Source of the DNA: an uncultured Eubacteriales bacterium
GTDB lineage: Bacteria > Bacillota_A > Clostridia > Oscillospirales > Oscillospiraceae
Assembly: GCA_900556015.1 (NCBI GenBank)
Contig: USNH01000002.1
Span: 1 to 18,001, forward strand
Direction of reading: 5' to 3'
DNA length: 18,001 bases
Part shown: one piece after another, positions 7,092-14,620 of the stretch
Layout of the letters: every line of letters starts with the position of its first letter
How positions within the stretch are numbered: the stretch's first letter is position 1
Notes under the pieces: generated by a model
Seen by the model: only the letters and a program-made list of their open reading frames with translations
Told to the model about the DNA's origin: nothing
Database searches by the model: none
Position numbers and translations under genes: made by a program

Positions 7092-7262
7092 TCAGGCTGT
7101 CGAAAAAGCCTGTCATTGCGAGCCAGTCCGTAGACTGGCGTGGCAATCCATTTCTAAAATGCACAACTTATGCGTTTTCATGCAAATTTGCGGTTAAAAG
7201 ATTACGGATTCCCACGTCGCTTCGCTCCTCGGAATGACAGAACGAGTTTATCGACAAGCTGA
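7092..7262. mobile_element. MITE-like dispersed repeat with imperfect terminal inverted repeats
   Basis: An element of about 171 bp with no coding capacity. The left end (TCAGGCTGTCGAAAAA, then TGTCATTGCGAG) and the reverse complement of the right end (TCAGCTTGTCGATAAA, then TGTCATTCCGAG) match with few mismatches; the outer 16 bases agree at 13. Inside are a 7-bp hairpin GCCAGTC/GACTGGC (7122-7139) and an AT-rich core (about 7150-7200) unlike the GC-rich surroundings. The right-hand motif TCTGTCATTCCGAGG ... GTGGGAATCCGT recurs at 17881-17920. Similar TGTCATTGCGAG/TGTCATTCCGAG repeats are familiar to me from Clostridia genomes; mobility is inferred. Confidence 0.65.
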
Positions 7263-7288
7263 AAGGGCCGCCTCCCGGCGGCCCTTTT
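7262..7288. terminator. Terminator downstream of the lipoprotein operon
   Basis: An 11-bp stem (7262-7272 with 7277-7287, loop TCCC), 17 bases beyond the stop of the minus-strand lipoprotein gene. The plus-strand T run is four bases; on the minus strand only three T follow, so it may rely on the second hairpin at 7061-7091. Confidence 0.65.
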
Positions 7289-7304
7289 CCTGTTCTCTGT
7301 TCAC

Positions 7305-8738
7305 TTATCCGAACACACGCTCCGGCCACACATACCCGGACACATCCAGCAGCGCGTCGCCGCCCAGCTGCAAAAGCCCGTTGCCGTCCCAGTCGCACCG
7401 CACGGCCATCGTGCCCCGCAGCACAGCGTTCTCGTCCGCCTCGTCGGCCATCTCATAATACATCACGATGCCCTCCGCTGTCATGCCCAAATACCGGGCG
7501 CTGCCCCGCAGCACGCGGCAGCTCGCGCTGTCCGGCACGCCCTCCTGCCACACCGCCGCGCCGTCCTCGGCCACCTCGATCCAGCAGTCCTCCTCCACGG
7601 AGTTATGCAGCAGCGTCATGTGCCAGTCGCCCACCAGAGCCGATGGCATCTTCGCCGTCATGGCCTCCACCAGCGGCTTCAGGTCGTGACGCTTGCCCTC
7701 GCCGTCCAAGGCCAGCACCGTCTGCTGCTCCTCGTCCGTCTCCAGCGCCGTCACACCGCCGATGCCGCCCAGCGGCGACAGGCACAGCGCCCCGCCGGCC
7801 AGGCCGCCGGTCACGTTGATGTACTCCACCGTTCCGCCGGCGGTCAATAAGAATATGTATACGCAGCCGTCCTCGCCCAGGGCCGCGCACACCCCGGCGG
7901 TGTAATCCGACCATGCGCCGCCCACGGTGTACGTCTCCTCCACGCCCTCCAGCCGCAACTGGGCGCTCTCTCCGCCCACGGTCAGGGCCACGTCCCCGGC
8001 CTCCACGGTCAGCGTCTCGCCGCCGCGCTCCGGCATCGCCTCCAACACCTTATAATACCACGCCGCCCCGGCCATAGAGCCCACCGGCAGCACCGCCATC
8101 AGCTTGCCCGTCTCGTCGGCGTAGACCATCGCCTCCGTGTTCACGTTCTCCGCGCCCACGGTCCAGCTCCGTTCCTGCACCCATTGCACGCCCTCGGTGG
8201 TGTTGATATAGCCCTGCTCGTCAAAGGCGGCGGCAGCGCTGCGCCGCAGTCCGTCCAAAAACGTCTCCTGCGCCACGCCCAGCTTCTCCAGCAGCTCCGC
8301 CGTGGTCAGCTGCACGCCCCGGCCCGCGTCATACAGATACACCGCGTAGTCCGTGAACTCCCAGTCCGCCTCGGCCTTCACCACCAGACTCAGCACGTCC
8401 TCATAGCGATAGCTCTTCCAGCTCACGGACACGCACCCCAGCGACAGCGCCTGCTGCATATCCTTCAGCGCGCCGCGCACCGGGTCGCCGAACTTCTCGT
8501 CGATGGCGGCGTTGATGGCCCGCGCTCCCGCCGTGTCGGCGGTGAGCTGGGGCACATGGTAGCTGTACGTCCAGCTGTTGTCCAGACTGTCCGTATAATG
8601 CCCGTCCTCGGCGTAGTTCTCCGTGATGATGATCATATCGCTGTCGGCTTTTCCAGCCGGCGCGTCATTCTGTTTTCCGCCGCAGCCGCCCAGCAGCAGC
8701 ATCGCTGCCAACAGCGCGGCCAATATTCTTCTTTTCAT
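7305..8738 (-). CDS. Large lipoprotein, DUF4163/DUF3298-like N-terminal region
   Basis: A 477-residue protein exported as a lipoprotein: a basic start, a hydrophobic stretch and lipobox LGGC with Cys19. Residues about 35-220 (NYAEDGHYTDSLDNSWTYSYHVPQL, then AINAAIDEKF) resemble the DUF4163/DUF3298 region found in RsiV, PdaC and other surface proteins. The C-terminal half (about 240-477) is rich in beta-strand-like sequence and I do not recognise it; two Cys lie near 395-420 and one near the end. It follows the GerMN lipoprotein by 21 bases, with AAGGAGGAG before ATG 8738, so it is probably the last gene of the comEA-RR-HK operon. A role as an extracytoplasmic partner or target of the kinase is inferred from position only. 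Confidence 0.8.
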   Translation of the reverse strand: MKRRILAALLAAMLLLGGCGGKQNDAPAGKADSDMIIITENYAEDGHYTDSLDNSWTYSYHVPQLTADTAGARAINAAIDEKFGDPVRGALKDMQQALSLGCVSVSWKSYRYEDVLSLVVKAEADWEFTDYAVYLYDAGRGVQLTTAELLEKLGVAQETFLDGLRRSAAAAFDEQGYINTTEGVQWVQERSWTVGAENVNTEAMVYADETGKLMAVLPVGSMAGAAWYYKVLEAMPERGGETLTVEAGDVALTVGGESAQLRLEGVEETYTVGGAWSDYTAGVCAALGEDGCVYIFLLTAGGTVEYINVTGGLAGGALCLSPLGGIGGVTALETDEEQQTVLALDGEGKRHDLKPLVEAMTAKMPSALVGDWHMTLLHNSVEEDCWIEVAEDGAAVWQEGVPDSASCRVLRGSARYLGMTAEGIVMYYEMADEADENAVLRGTMAVRCDWDGNGLLQLGGDALLDVSGYVWPERVFG

Positions 8739-8759
8739 GGGTCTCCTCCTTGCTGTGGG

Positions 8760-9725
8760 TCACGCCTCCGTCTGCCCGCCTGTGGGCAGCAGCGGCCTGC
8801 TGATGGGCACGCAGCCCAGCATCATCTGATACTCGCCGTCCACCATCAGCTGCACCTGGTTCACGTCCTCCATGGAGCACAGCGAATCCACCAGGCCCTG
8901 GATCATCTGCTCCTGCTCCGCGTTGTCCTCCGGCAGCAGCGCGGTCACGCTTCCCGCCAGGTTCAGATAGCACGTACCGTCCTCCACGCGGGTGTCCAGG
9001 GTCGTAAAGCCCTCCGGCAGCAGCTGCCGCAGCCCGCCGTAGCTGTCCATAGGCCGCTCCGCCAGCGCCTTGACCACGGCCTGTGCCACCGTCTCGCCCT
9101 CGTACACCGTCAGCCGCCGTTCCTCGCCGGTCAGCGTGCCGCCGCTGTTGGGGTAGTACAGCATCACCTTCACCGTCCGCACGATGTCCTCCGGGCTGGT
9201 GAGCAGCACCTCGCCGGAGGTATACACCTCGTTGGTGCGGTCCTCCGGCAGCCGCCCGTCCACCGTCAGCCGCACGGCGTAGATGCCGTCCAGCTGCATC
9301 AGCGACAGGGTGATGCAGTAGTCCGCGATGGTGCGCTCCACGCCCATAAGCTGGTCATACTCCCGGCTCAGATCCACTGACACCGTGCCGCCGGTAACGG
9401 TGCAGCTGTTCACCGCCGTACCCTCCGGCATGGGCCGGATAAAATCGCTGTCGGTGCAGCCGCCCAGCAGCAGCTCCATGATATACTGCGCCTGCTGCTG
9501 CCGTCCGCGGTCGTCGCCCCGTACCTGCTTCCAGCTGATAGGGATGCCGTTCACCGCGTCGCCGCCTCCGGCGCTCTTGTTCCTCTCACCCAGCTCCGCC
9601 GGGCAGTACAGCCGCAGGTAGGCGGAGGTATTCTCCGTCCCATCCGCCGCGTTTTTCTCGCTGCAGCCCGCCGCCGTACACAGCAGCAGCGCCGCCAGCA
9701 GCAGCGTCACGATGCGCCGTTTCAT
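8760..9725 (-). CDS. GerMN-domain lipoprotein
   Basis: A 321-residue lipoprotein: signal peptide with lipobox AAGC (Cys21), then two copies of a GerMN-like domain (about 35-175 and 190-310). Each has the typical pattern of a strand-rich start (AYLRLYCPAE; VKVMLYYPNSG), a helix with the family's LL.G motif (QYIMELLLGG; VVKALAERP), a TAVNSCTVTGGTVSVDLS-type strand pair (second copy: TRVEDGTCYLNLAG), and a closing QVQLMVDGE-type strand. GerMN domains occur in the spore germination protein GerM and in actinobacterial LpqB. The start overlaps the kinase stop as ATGA, with GGGGGAGGAGG just upstream, so translation is coupled to the kinase. It probably sits on the outer face of the membrane; its binding partner is unknown. 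Confidence 0.88.
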   Translation of the reverse strand: MKRRIVTLLLAALLLCTAAGCSEKNAADGTENTSAYLRLYCPAELGERNKSAGGGDAVNGIPISWKQVRGDDRGRQQQAQYIMELLLGGCTDSDFIRPMPEGTAVNSCTVTGGTVSVDLSREYDQLMGVERTIADYCITLSLMQLDGIYAVRLTVDGRLPEDRTNEVYTSGEVLLTSPEDIVRTVKVMLYYPNSGGTLTGEERRLTVYEGETVAQAVVKALAERPMDSYGGLRQLLPEGFTTLDTRVEDGTCYLNLAGSVTALLPEDNAEQEQMIQGLVDSLCSMEDVNQVQLMVDGEYQMMLGCVPISRPLLPTGGQTEA

Positions 9726-11203
9726 GCCTCCTCCCCCCTTTCCGCCAGGGGCAGCGTCACGGTAAACACCGTGCCCACGCCCTCCGGGCCGTGCCCGGCG
9801 GTGATCGTGCCGCCCCGGTTCTCAATGGTATCCTTCACGATGGACAGGCCCAGGCCCGTACCGCCCACCTCCCGGGAGCGCATCTTGTCCACCCGGTAGA
9901 AGCGGTCGAACACGTGGGGCAGATCCTCGTCCGGGATGCCGATGCCGTTGTCGGTGACGGTGATGACCACCCTCCCGTCCTCGGTCCGGGCCTCCGCCCG
10001 GACAAAGCCGTTCTCCTGCGCGGAATACTTGATGCCGTTCTCCATCAGGTTATACAGCACCTGATGCACGTCGTCGTCGGTGGCCAGTGCCACCGCGTCC
10101 TCCGATGCCTGGCCGGAGATGGTCACGCCCTTCTCCGCCGCCACCATATTCAGCATCCGTTCCACCCGCTCCAGCACCGGCCCGACGGCCACCGGGTAGG
10201 GCTGCTGCACCACGCCGCTGTCCAGTCGCGTCAGCCGCAGCAGGTTCTCCGTGATGCGGCTCAGCCGCTCCGCCTCCCGCCCGATGTCGGTGACGAACTC
10301 CTTGGTGGTCTCCTCGTCCATGCCCTCGGTCTGCAAGATGGAATCCGTCAGCAGCCGTATGCCCGCCAGCGGCGTTTTCAGCTCGTGGCTGGCATCGGAT
10401 ACGAACCGCCGCCGTGCGTTCTCCGTGGTCTGCAAGCGGTCTGTCAGGCTGTTGAACTCCGCCGCGATCTGTGCGATCTCGTCCGTGCCGCTGGCGTCTG
10501 CCCGGTGGCTGTACGCGCCCTCCCGCACGTTGCGGATGGCCTGCAAAAGCCCGCTGATCTGCCGCGTCAGCATCCGGCTCAGTACGATACTCAGCCCCGC
10601 CACCAGCAGCGCGATCATCAGGGAGATGATCAGCAGGTTGTGCCGGAACGCCTCCAGCAGTCCCGCCTGCTCCGTTTCGTAGCTATACACGTACACCGCG
10701 CCCACGATCTGATTGTGATACACCACCGGCGTGGCCACGCGGCATAGGAACGCCGTCCCGTCATAGTTGCAGTAGGACGCATCGTCCCCCCGCAGGGCCA
10801 CCGTCACCACGGAGTACAGCGCGTACTTCCCCACGGCGTTGCCGCCGTCGCGGGTGTCGTACAGCACTCTCGCCGCGCTGTCCGTCACCATGATACGATC
10901 CGCGCCGGACTCATCCAGTCCCTCCAGCGCCGTGGCCACGTTCTCCTTCGTCAGCTTCTCCAGCCCCATCAGCGCCGACTCGATGACCTTGGCCGCGCTG
11001 CGTAGGTTGTTCTGCGACGACTTCACCATCAGGTTCTGTGACACCAGCAGCGGGTAGGAGTTCAGCAGGATCAGCACCGCCGCGATGACCAAAATATAGC
11101 TCAGGCTGAACTTCATCTGCAAGGTCGCCTTGCCCCGCAGCGTTTTCAGCCGCGGCGAAACACGCCCCCACAGCGATCTTGCGCGGGCCTCTGCCTTCTC
11201 CAT
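9722..11203 (-). CDS. Membrane sensor histidine kinase (HAMP-HisKA-HATPase)
   Basis: A 493-residue kinase: first membrane segment about 32-55, an extracytoplasmic sensing region of about 130 residues, second membrane segment about 189-210, HAMP linker (to about 262), HisKA with SHELKTPLAG (phospho-acceptor H273), and an ATPase domain with N box NLMENGIKYS, G1 DNGIGIP, F box DRFYRVDK and G2 GGTGLGLS. It should phosphorylate the response regulator encoded directly upstream. ATG 11203 lies 10 bases after the regulator's stop; a TTG start at 11254 inside the regulator gene is open too but less likely. The domain order is like PhoR/WalK without PAS, and like MtrB. The signal is unknown, but the two downstream lipoproteins suggest an envelope signal. 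Confidence 0.92.
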   Translation of the reverse strand: MEKAEARARSLWGRVSPRLKTLRGKATLQMKFSLSYILVIAAVLILLNSYPLLVSQNLMVKSSQNNLRSAAKVIESALMGLEKLTKENVATALEGLDESGADRIMVTDSAARVLYDTRDGGNAVGKYALYSVVTVALRGDDASYCNYDGTAFLCRVATPVVYHNQIVGAVYVYSYETEQAGLLEAFRHNLLIISLMIALLVAGLSIVLSRMLTRQISGLLQAIRNVREGAYSHRADASGTDEIAQIAAEFNSLTDRLQTTENARRRFVSDASHELKTPLAGIRLLTDSILQTEGMDEETTKEFVTDIGREAERLSRITENLLRLTRLDSGVVQQPYPVAVGPVLERVERMLNMVAAEKGVTISGQASEDAVALATDDDVHQVLYNLMENGIKYSAQENGFVRAEARTEDGRVVITVTDNGIGIPDEDLPHVFDRFYRVDKMRSREVGGTGLGLSIVKDTIENRGGTITAGHGPEGVGTVFTVTLPLAERGEEA

Positions 11204-11213
11204 CCACGCCGCC

Positions 11214-11924
11214 TTACGCGGTGGGCTGTTCCTCTCCTGCGAAATAGTAACCAACTCCCCACTTCGTCATGATGTGTACCGGCGCGGCGGGATTGGCCTC
11301 CAGCTTCTCCCGCAGCCGGCGGATGTGTACATCCACCGTTCGGTAATCCCCGGCGTAGGAATAGCCCCACACCAGATCCATCAAGCTCTCCCGGCTGTAT
11401 ACCCGCCGGGGGTTCTTCATCAAAAGCTCGATCAGGTCGTACTCCTTGGCCGTCAGGTCGATGGTCTTTCCGTCCCGTATGGCCACCCGCTGCTCCGTGT
11501 CCAGACTCAGATCGCCCACCGTCAGCAGCGGCGTCCGCTGCCGTGCCTGTGCCTGCTGTCCGTTCCCTGCGGCCCGGCGCAGCAGCGCCCGTATCCGGGC
11601 CTTCAGCTCCAGGATATTGAACGGCTTCGTCACGTAGTCGTCCGCGCCGTAGGCGAACCCCATCAGCTTGTCGCTGTCCTCGCTGCGGGCCGTCAGCATG
11701 ATCACCGGCACATTGGAGAACTCCCGTATCTGCATACAGGCGTCCGTGCCGGACAGCCCCGGCATCATCACGTCCATGACGATCAGGTCGATGTCGCCCT
11801 TCTTCGCCAGCTCCACGGCGGACGCGCCGTCATAGGCCGTCACCACCTCATATCCCTCGTTCTCCAGATTGAACTTCATGCCCTTGACCAGCAGCTTCTC
11901 GTCGTCCACGACCAGTATCTTCAT
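11214..11924 (-). CDS. OmpR/PhoB-family response regulator
   Basis: A 236-residue DNA-binding regulator. The receiver domain has the acidic pair D7-D8, phospho-acceptor D51 in IVMDVMMPG, T78 and K100 in VTKPF. After a short Gln/Ala/Arg-rich linker (about 113-130) comes a winged-helix trans_reg_C domain with LTAKEYDLIELLMKNPRRVYSRE and TVDVHIRRLREKLE, ending in KWGVGYYF. It is most like WalR/PhoP/MtrA types. GGAGGAG lies 6 bases before the ATG, which overlaps the comEA stop as ATGA. The adjacent kinase is the obvious partner. Its targets cannot be read from the window, although the facing dacF promoter is a candidate. Confidence 0.94.
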   Translation of the reverse strand: MKILVVDDEKLLVKGMKFNLENEGYEVVTAYDGASAVELAKKGDIDLIVMDVMMPGLSGTDACMQIREFSNVPVIMLTARSEDSDKLMGFAYGADDYVTKPFNILELKARIRALLRRAAGNGQQAQARQRTPLLTVGDLSLDTEQRVAIRDGKTIDLTAKEYDLIELLMKNPRRVYSRESLMDLVWGYSYAGDYRTVDVHIRRLREKLEANPAAPVHIMTKWGVGYYFAGEEQPTA

Positions 11925-12286
11925 TCCATCTCCTCCGTGATGATGCAGCTTTGCAGATTTTCCAGTGTGGCCGGGCCGATGCCCTCCACCTGCAATAGGT
12001 CCTCCGCCGTCTGAAACGGCCCGTTCTCCGTCCGCCAGTCCACGATGCGCTGGGCCAGCACCGGCCCGATGCCCGGCAGGCCGTCCAGCTCACTGACCCC
12101 GGCGGTGTTGATGTTCACCGGCTTCACCGCCGTCCCGCCGTCCTCCGGCTCTGCGGCGGTGATGAGATAGTCCCCCGCCGCCGTTTTCGGCACAGCCGCC
12201 CACAGCGCCGCCGCGCCCACGCAAAACAGCGCCGTCAGCACCAGCAGATACACATCCGTCCTTGTCAATTTTATCCGTTTTCCCAC
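11921..12286 (-). CDS. comEA: ComEA-like helix-hairpin-helix protein, membrane anchored
   Basis: A 121-residue protein with a short cytoplasmic start, one membrane segment (about 13-31), a linker of about 25 residues and a C-terminal pair of helix-hairpin-helix motifs (57-118) with the ComEA hallmarks VNINTAGVSELDGLPGIGP and DLLQVEGIGPATLENL. ComEA proteins bind DNA outside the membrane during competence uptake. This one is shorter than B. subtilis ComEA (about 200 residues) and lacks its N-terminal SLBB-type domain; no comEC lies next to it. The start is GTG 12286 with a poor ribosome site; a start a few codons further in is possible. It is the first gene of a run into the two-component system, an unusual pairing. 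Whether it works in DNA uptake is open. Confidence 0.85.
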   Translation of the reverse strand: MGKRIKLTRTDVYLLVLTALFCVGAAALWAAVPKTAAGDYLITAAEPEDGGTAVKPVNINTAGVSELDGLPGIGPVLAQRIVDWRTENGPFQTAEDLLQVEGIGPATLENLQSCIITEEME

Positions 12287-12288
12287 GG

Positions 12289-12317
12289 TTGACTACCCCA
12301 TCTTTTTCGTCTATAAT
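12289..12317 (+). promoter_or_regulatory. Promoter of dacF
   Basis: TTGACT (12289-12294), 17-base spacer, TATAAT (12312-12317): eleven of twelve consensus bases at ideal spacing. Start near 12324, leader about 70 bases, holding a GC hairpin (GCGCGG 12334-12339 with CCGCGC 12350-12355) and, further on, GGGAGAG before the ATG. Confidence 0.8.
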
Positions 12318-12365
12318 ATGCCTTGCACATACGGCGCGGACGCCCCGCACCGCGCTTTACACTTC

Positions 12366-12374
12366 ATTATAACA
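12366..12374 (-). promoter_or_regulatory. Extended -10 promoter for the comEA-RR-HK operon
   Basis: Read on the minus strand: TGTTATAAT, an exact extended -10 (TGnTATAAT). The -35 position (TAGGAA, 12394-12389) is poor, as is usual for extended -10 promoters. The start would be near 12359, giving a leader of about 73 bases before GTG 12286. Confidence 0.55.
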
Positions 12375-12393
12375 TACCGGGAGAGAAATTCCT

Positions 12394-13755
12394 ATGAAAA
12401 TCCGCCGTTTTTTATCTATTTTTTTGCTGACCGTTCTGCTGGCCACCCTCACCGTCCCCGCCTACGGGCTGGAAGACCCTGCCATCCGGGCCAAGGCCGC
12501 CCTGCTGGTGGACATCAGCTCCGATACCGTCCTCTATGAAAAGGACATCCACGATGAGCTGGACATCGCCAGCACCACCAAGATCATGTCCGCCCTGCTG
12601 ATCTTCGAGGCCCTCGACCGGGGCGACCTGCGGATGGATCAGAGCATCACCGCCACCGCCTCCGCCCTGAAGGGCCTGCCGGAGGACGGCAGCACCGCCG
12701 ACATCGTGGAGGGCGAGACCCTGACGGTGGAGCAGCTGCTGTACTGTATGCTGGTCATCTCCGCCAACGAGACGTGCAACATCCTGGGCGAGGCGCTGGA
12801 CGGCTCGGTGGATGCCTTCGTGGCCCACATGAACCAGCGCGCCCAGGAGCTGGGCTGCAAGAACACCCACTTCGCCAACACCACCGGCCTGACCAAGTCC
12901 GGCCACTACTCCTCCGCCTGGGATCTCTACCTCATCACCCGTGAGGCCATGACCCACGACGACTTCATGACCATCGTGAACACCAAGTCCTACGAGATAC
13001 CCCCCACCAACAAGACCGAGGACGAGCGGGTGCTCCACAGCACCAACGCCCTCATCTCCAACTGGCGCTTGGCCGGCTACCTCTACTCCGGCGCGCAGGG
13101 CATCAAGACCGGCTCTACCGATGCCGCCGGTCAGTGCCTTGTCTCCTCCGCCGTCCGCGGCAGCCGCACGCTGGTCAGCGTGGTGCTGGGCGCGCAGAAG
13201 GTGGAAAAGGAGAACGGCGCGGGCTACGTTGTGGAGAGCTTCACCGAGACGGCCCGGCTCTTTGACTACGGCTTCGACAACTTCGCCTCCCGTCAGGTGC
13301 TGGATGAGAACGAGCTGATCCAGGAGGTCCCCGTGGCTCTGAGCAAGCAGGTGTCCTCTGTGGCCGTCCACCCCGCCGAGACCACCGAGGCCATGCTCCC
13401 CAAGGACGTGAAGGACGAGGATCTGGTCCGCACCGTCAAGCTGGATAACGAGACGGCCAACGCCCCCATCGCCGCCGGCGACCGGCTGGGCGAGATCACC
13501 GTCAGCTACAATGGCCAGGACTGCGTCACCGTGCCGCTGCTGGCGGTGGCGGACGTGTCTGTCAGCCGCTTCCTGCTGGCCCGCCACAATATCGGCCTGT
13601 TCTTCTCCCGCCCCTCCGTCCGCATCGCCGCCATCGCGCTCATCGTGCTGGCCGTCGCCCTGGTGCTGTGGTTCAGGCTCTATGGCCGCAACCGCCGCTA
13701 CGGCAAGTCCAACAAGAACTACCGCCAGCACGCCTACCGTGGCCGCCGCCGCTGA
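12394..13755 (+). CDS. dacF: D-alanyl-D-alanine carboxypeptidase (low-molecular-weight PBP)
   Basis: A 453-residue class A D,D-carboxypeptidase that removes the terminal D-alanine from peptidoglycan stem peptides outside the membrane. It has a signal peptide (1-25, ending AYG), the serine motif STTK (S60, K63), SAN (123-125) and KTG (238-240), then a PBP5-type C-terminal beta domain (about 270-370). A membrane segment near the C-terminus (about 409-428) followed by a very basic tail anchors it, in place of the amphipathic helix of E. coli PBP5. The ATG has GGGAGAG 8 bases upstream and a near-perfect promoter. The symbol dacF is by general resemblance; dacB or dacA paralogues cannot be excluded. 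It faces the two-component operon and is followed after 7 bases by the pseudouridine synthase gene. Confidence 0.92.
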   Translation: MKIRRFLSIFLLTVLLATLTVPAYGLEDPAIRAKAALLVDISSDTVLYEKDIHDELDIASTTKIMSALLIFEALDRGDLRMDQSITATASALKGLPEDGSTADIVEGETLTVEQLLYCMLVISANETCNILGEALDGSVDAFVAHMNQRAQELGCKNTHFANTTGLTKSGHYSSAWDLYLITREAMTHDDFMTIVNTKSYEIPPTNKTEDERVLHSTNALISNWRLAGYLYSGAQGIKTGSTDAAGQCLVSSAVRGSRTLVSVVLGAQKVEKENGAGYVVESFTETARLFDYGFDNFASRQVLDENELIQEVPVALSKQVSSVAVHPAETTEAMLPKDVKDEDLVRTVKLDNETANAPIAAGDRLGEITVSYNGQDCVTVPLLAVADVSVSRFLLARHNIGLFFSRPSVRIAAIALIVLAVALVLWFRLYGRNRRYGKSNKNYRQHAYRGRRR

Positions 13756-13762
13756 CGAAGCC

Positions 13763-14620
13763 ATGGAAGACCTGCGTATCCTGTACGAGGACAAATTCCT
13801 CGTCCTCTGCGTCAAGCCCGTGGGTGTTCTGTCCGAGGACAGCGACACCGCCGCCTGTATGCCCGCCCTGCTGCGGCAGCATTACCGCGCCCTGGGTCAA
13901 AATGATTACATCGCCACCGTCCACCGTCTCGATAAGGCGGTGGGCGGCGTCATGCTGTTCTCCCGCCGCCGGGATGTCACCGGCAAGCTCACCGCCGCCG
14001 TGGCGGAGCACCGCGTCACCAAGGAGTATCTGGCCGTCCTGCGCGGCACGCCGGAAAAGGACGCGGACACCCTCACCGACCTGCTGTTCCGGGATGCCGC
14101 CCACAACAAGAGCTACGTCGTCACCCGTATGCGAAAGGGCGTCCGGGAGGCCCGGCTGGACTACACCGCCCTGGCCCATCACGACGGCCTGACGCTGGTG
14201 CGCGTCCGATTGCACACAGGCCGCACCCATCAGATCCGCGTCCAGTTCTCCCACCGGGGACTGTCCCTGCTGAGCGACATCCGCTACGGCAGCAAAGCCC
14301 CCTGCCCCCCGGCCCTGTGGTCCTGCCGTTTGGCCCTGACCCACCCCGTCACCGGCCAGCCCCTGGATGTCACCTGCCCGCCCCCCGATACCTACCCCTG
14401 GAAGAAATGGTTTCGTCGGAAGCATAACGCAGGCATCAAAAAAGCACCCGGAAGGGTGCTTTTTCTTATTCCGTTCATCCGCCCAACAGCCTGCCAATGC
14501 GTACCAGCAGCAGCCCCAGCAGGAAGAACCCCGCCAGGATGCCCGCCACGCACCGCCAGAACCGCTTCGCGCCCAGCGCCCGGTAGTCCAAAAACGGGTA
14601 CGGATACAGCTCCCCGCTGA
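13763..14620 (+). CDS. RluA-family pseudouridine synthase, frame running through its terminator
   Basis: The catalytic domain of an RluA-type RNA pseudouridine synthase, which isomerises uridine in rRNA or tRNA. ATVHRLDKAVGG carries the catalytic aspartate D57 (HRLD), and GRTHQIRVQFSHRG is the second family motif; the domain ends naturally with PPPDTYPWKKWF at about residue 217. There is no N-terminal S4 domain. The frame then has no stop: it continues through the hairpin terminator at 14438-14464 and stops only at 14618-14620, inside the antisense of the next gene. The tail past about residue 222 looks like translated non-coding sequence, so the authentic end is probably near 14427 (an out-of-frame TAA lies there). 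A 1-base deletion or lost stop is likely. No clear ribosome site precedes ATG 13763, so translation probably couples to dacF. Confidence 0.85.
   Translation: MEDLRILYEDKFLVLCVKPVGVLSEDSDTAACMPALLRQHYRALGQNDYIATVHRLDKAVGGVMLFSRRRDVTGKLTAAVAEHRVTKEYLAVLRGTPEKDADTLTDLLFRDAAHNKSYVVTRMRKGVREARLDYTALAHHDGLTLVRVRLHTGRTHQIRVQFSHRGLSLLSDIRYGSKAPCPPALWSCRLALTHPVTGQPLDVTCPPPDTYPWKKWFRRKHNAGIKKAPGRVLFLIPFIRPTACQCVPAAAPAGRTPPGCPPRTARTASRPAPGSPKTGTDTAPR
14438..14464. terminator. Bidirectional terminator between the RluA-type gene and the convergent membrane protein gene
   Basis: A 7-bp GC-rich stem AGCACCC/GGGTGCT (14443-14449 with 14454-14460, loop GGAA), extended by A and T runs on either side (14438-14442, 14461-14464). 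It works in both directions and lies inside the open frame of the RluA-type gene. Confidence 0.85.

Noticed and set aside
7168..7398. Short minus-strand open frame across the MITE-like element
   Set aside because: It spans a terminator and repeat and overlaps the lipoprotein gene's 3' end; no ribosome site or family match.
12412..13848. Open frame of 478 codons on the minus strand opposite dacF
   Set aside because: dacF has the complete SxxK, SxN and KTG motifs, a signal peptide and a promoter; the antisense product is Gly/His/Val-rich low-complexity sequence.
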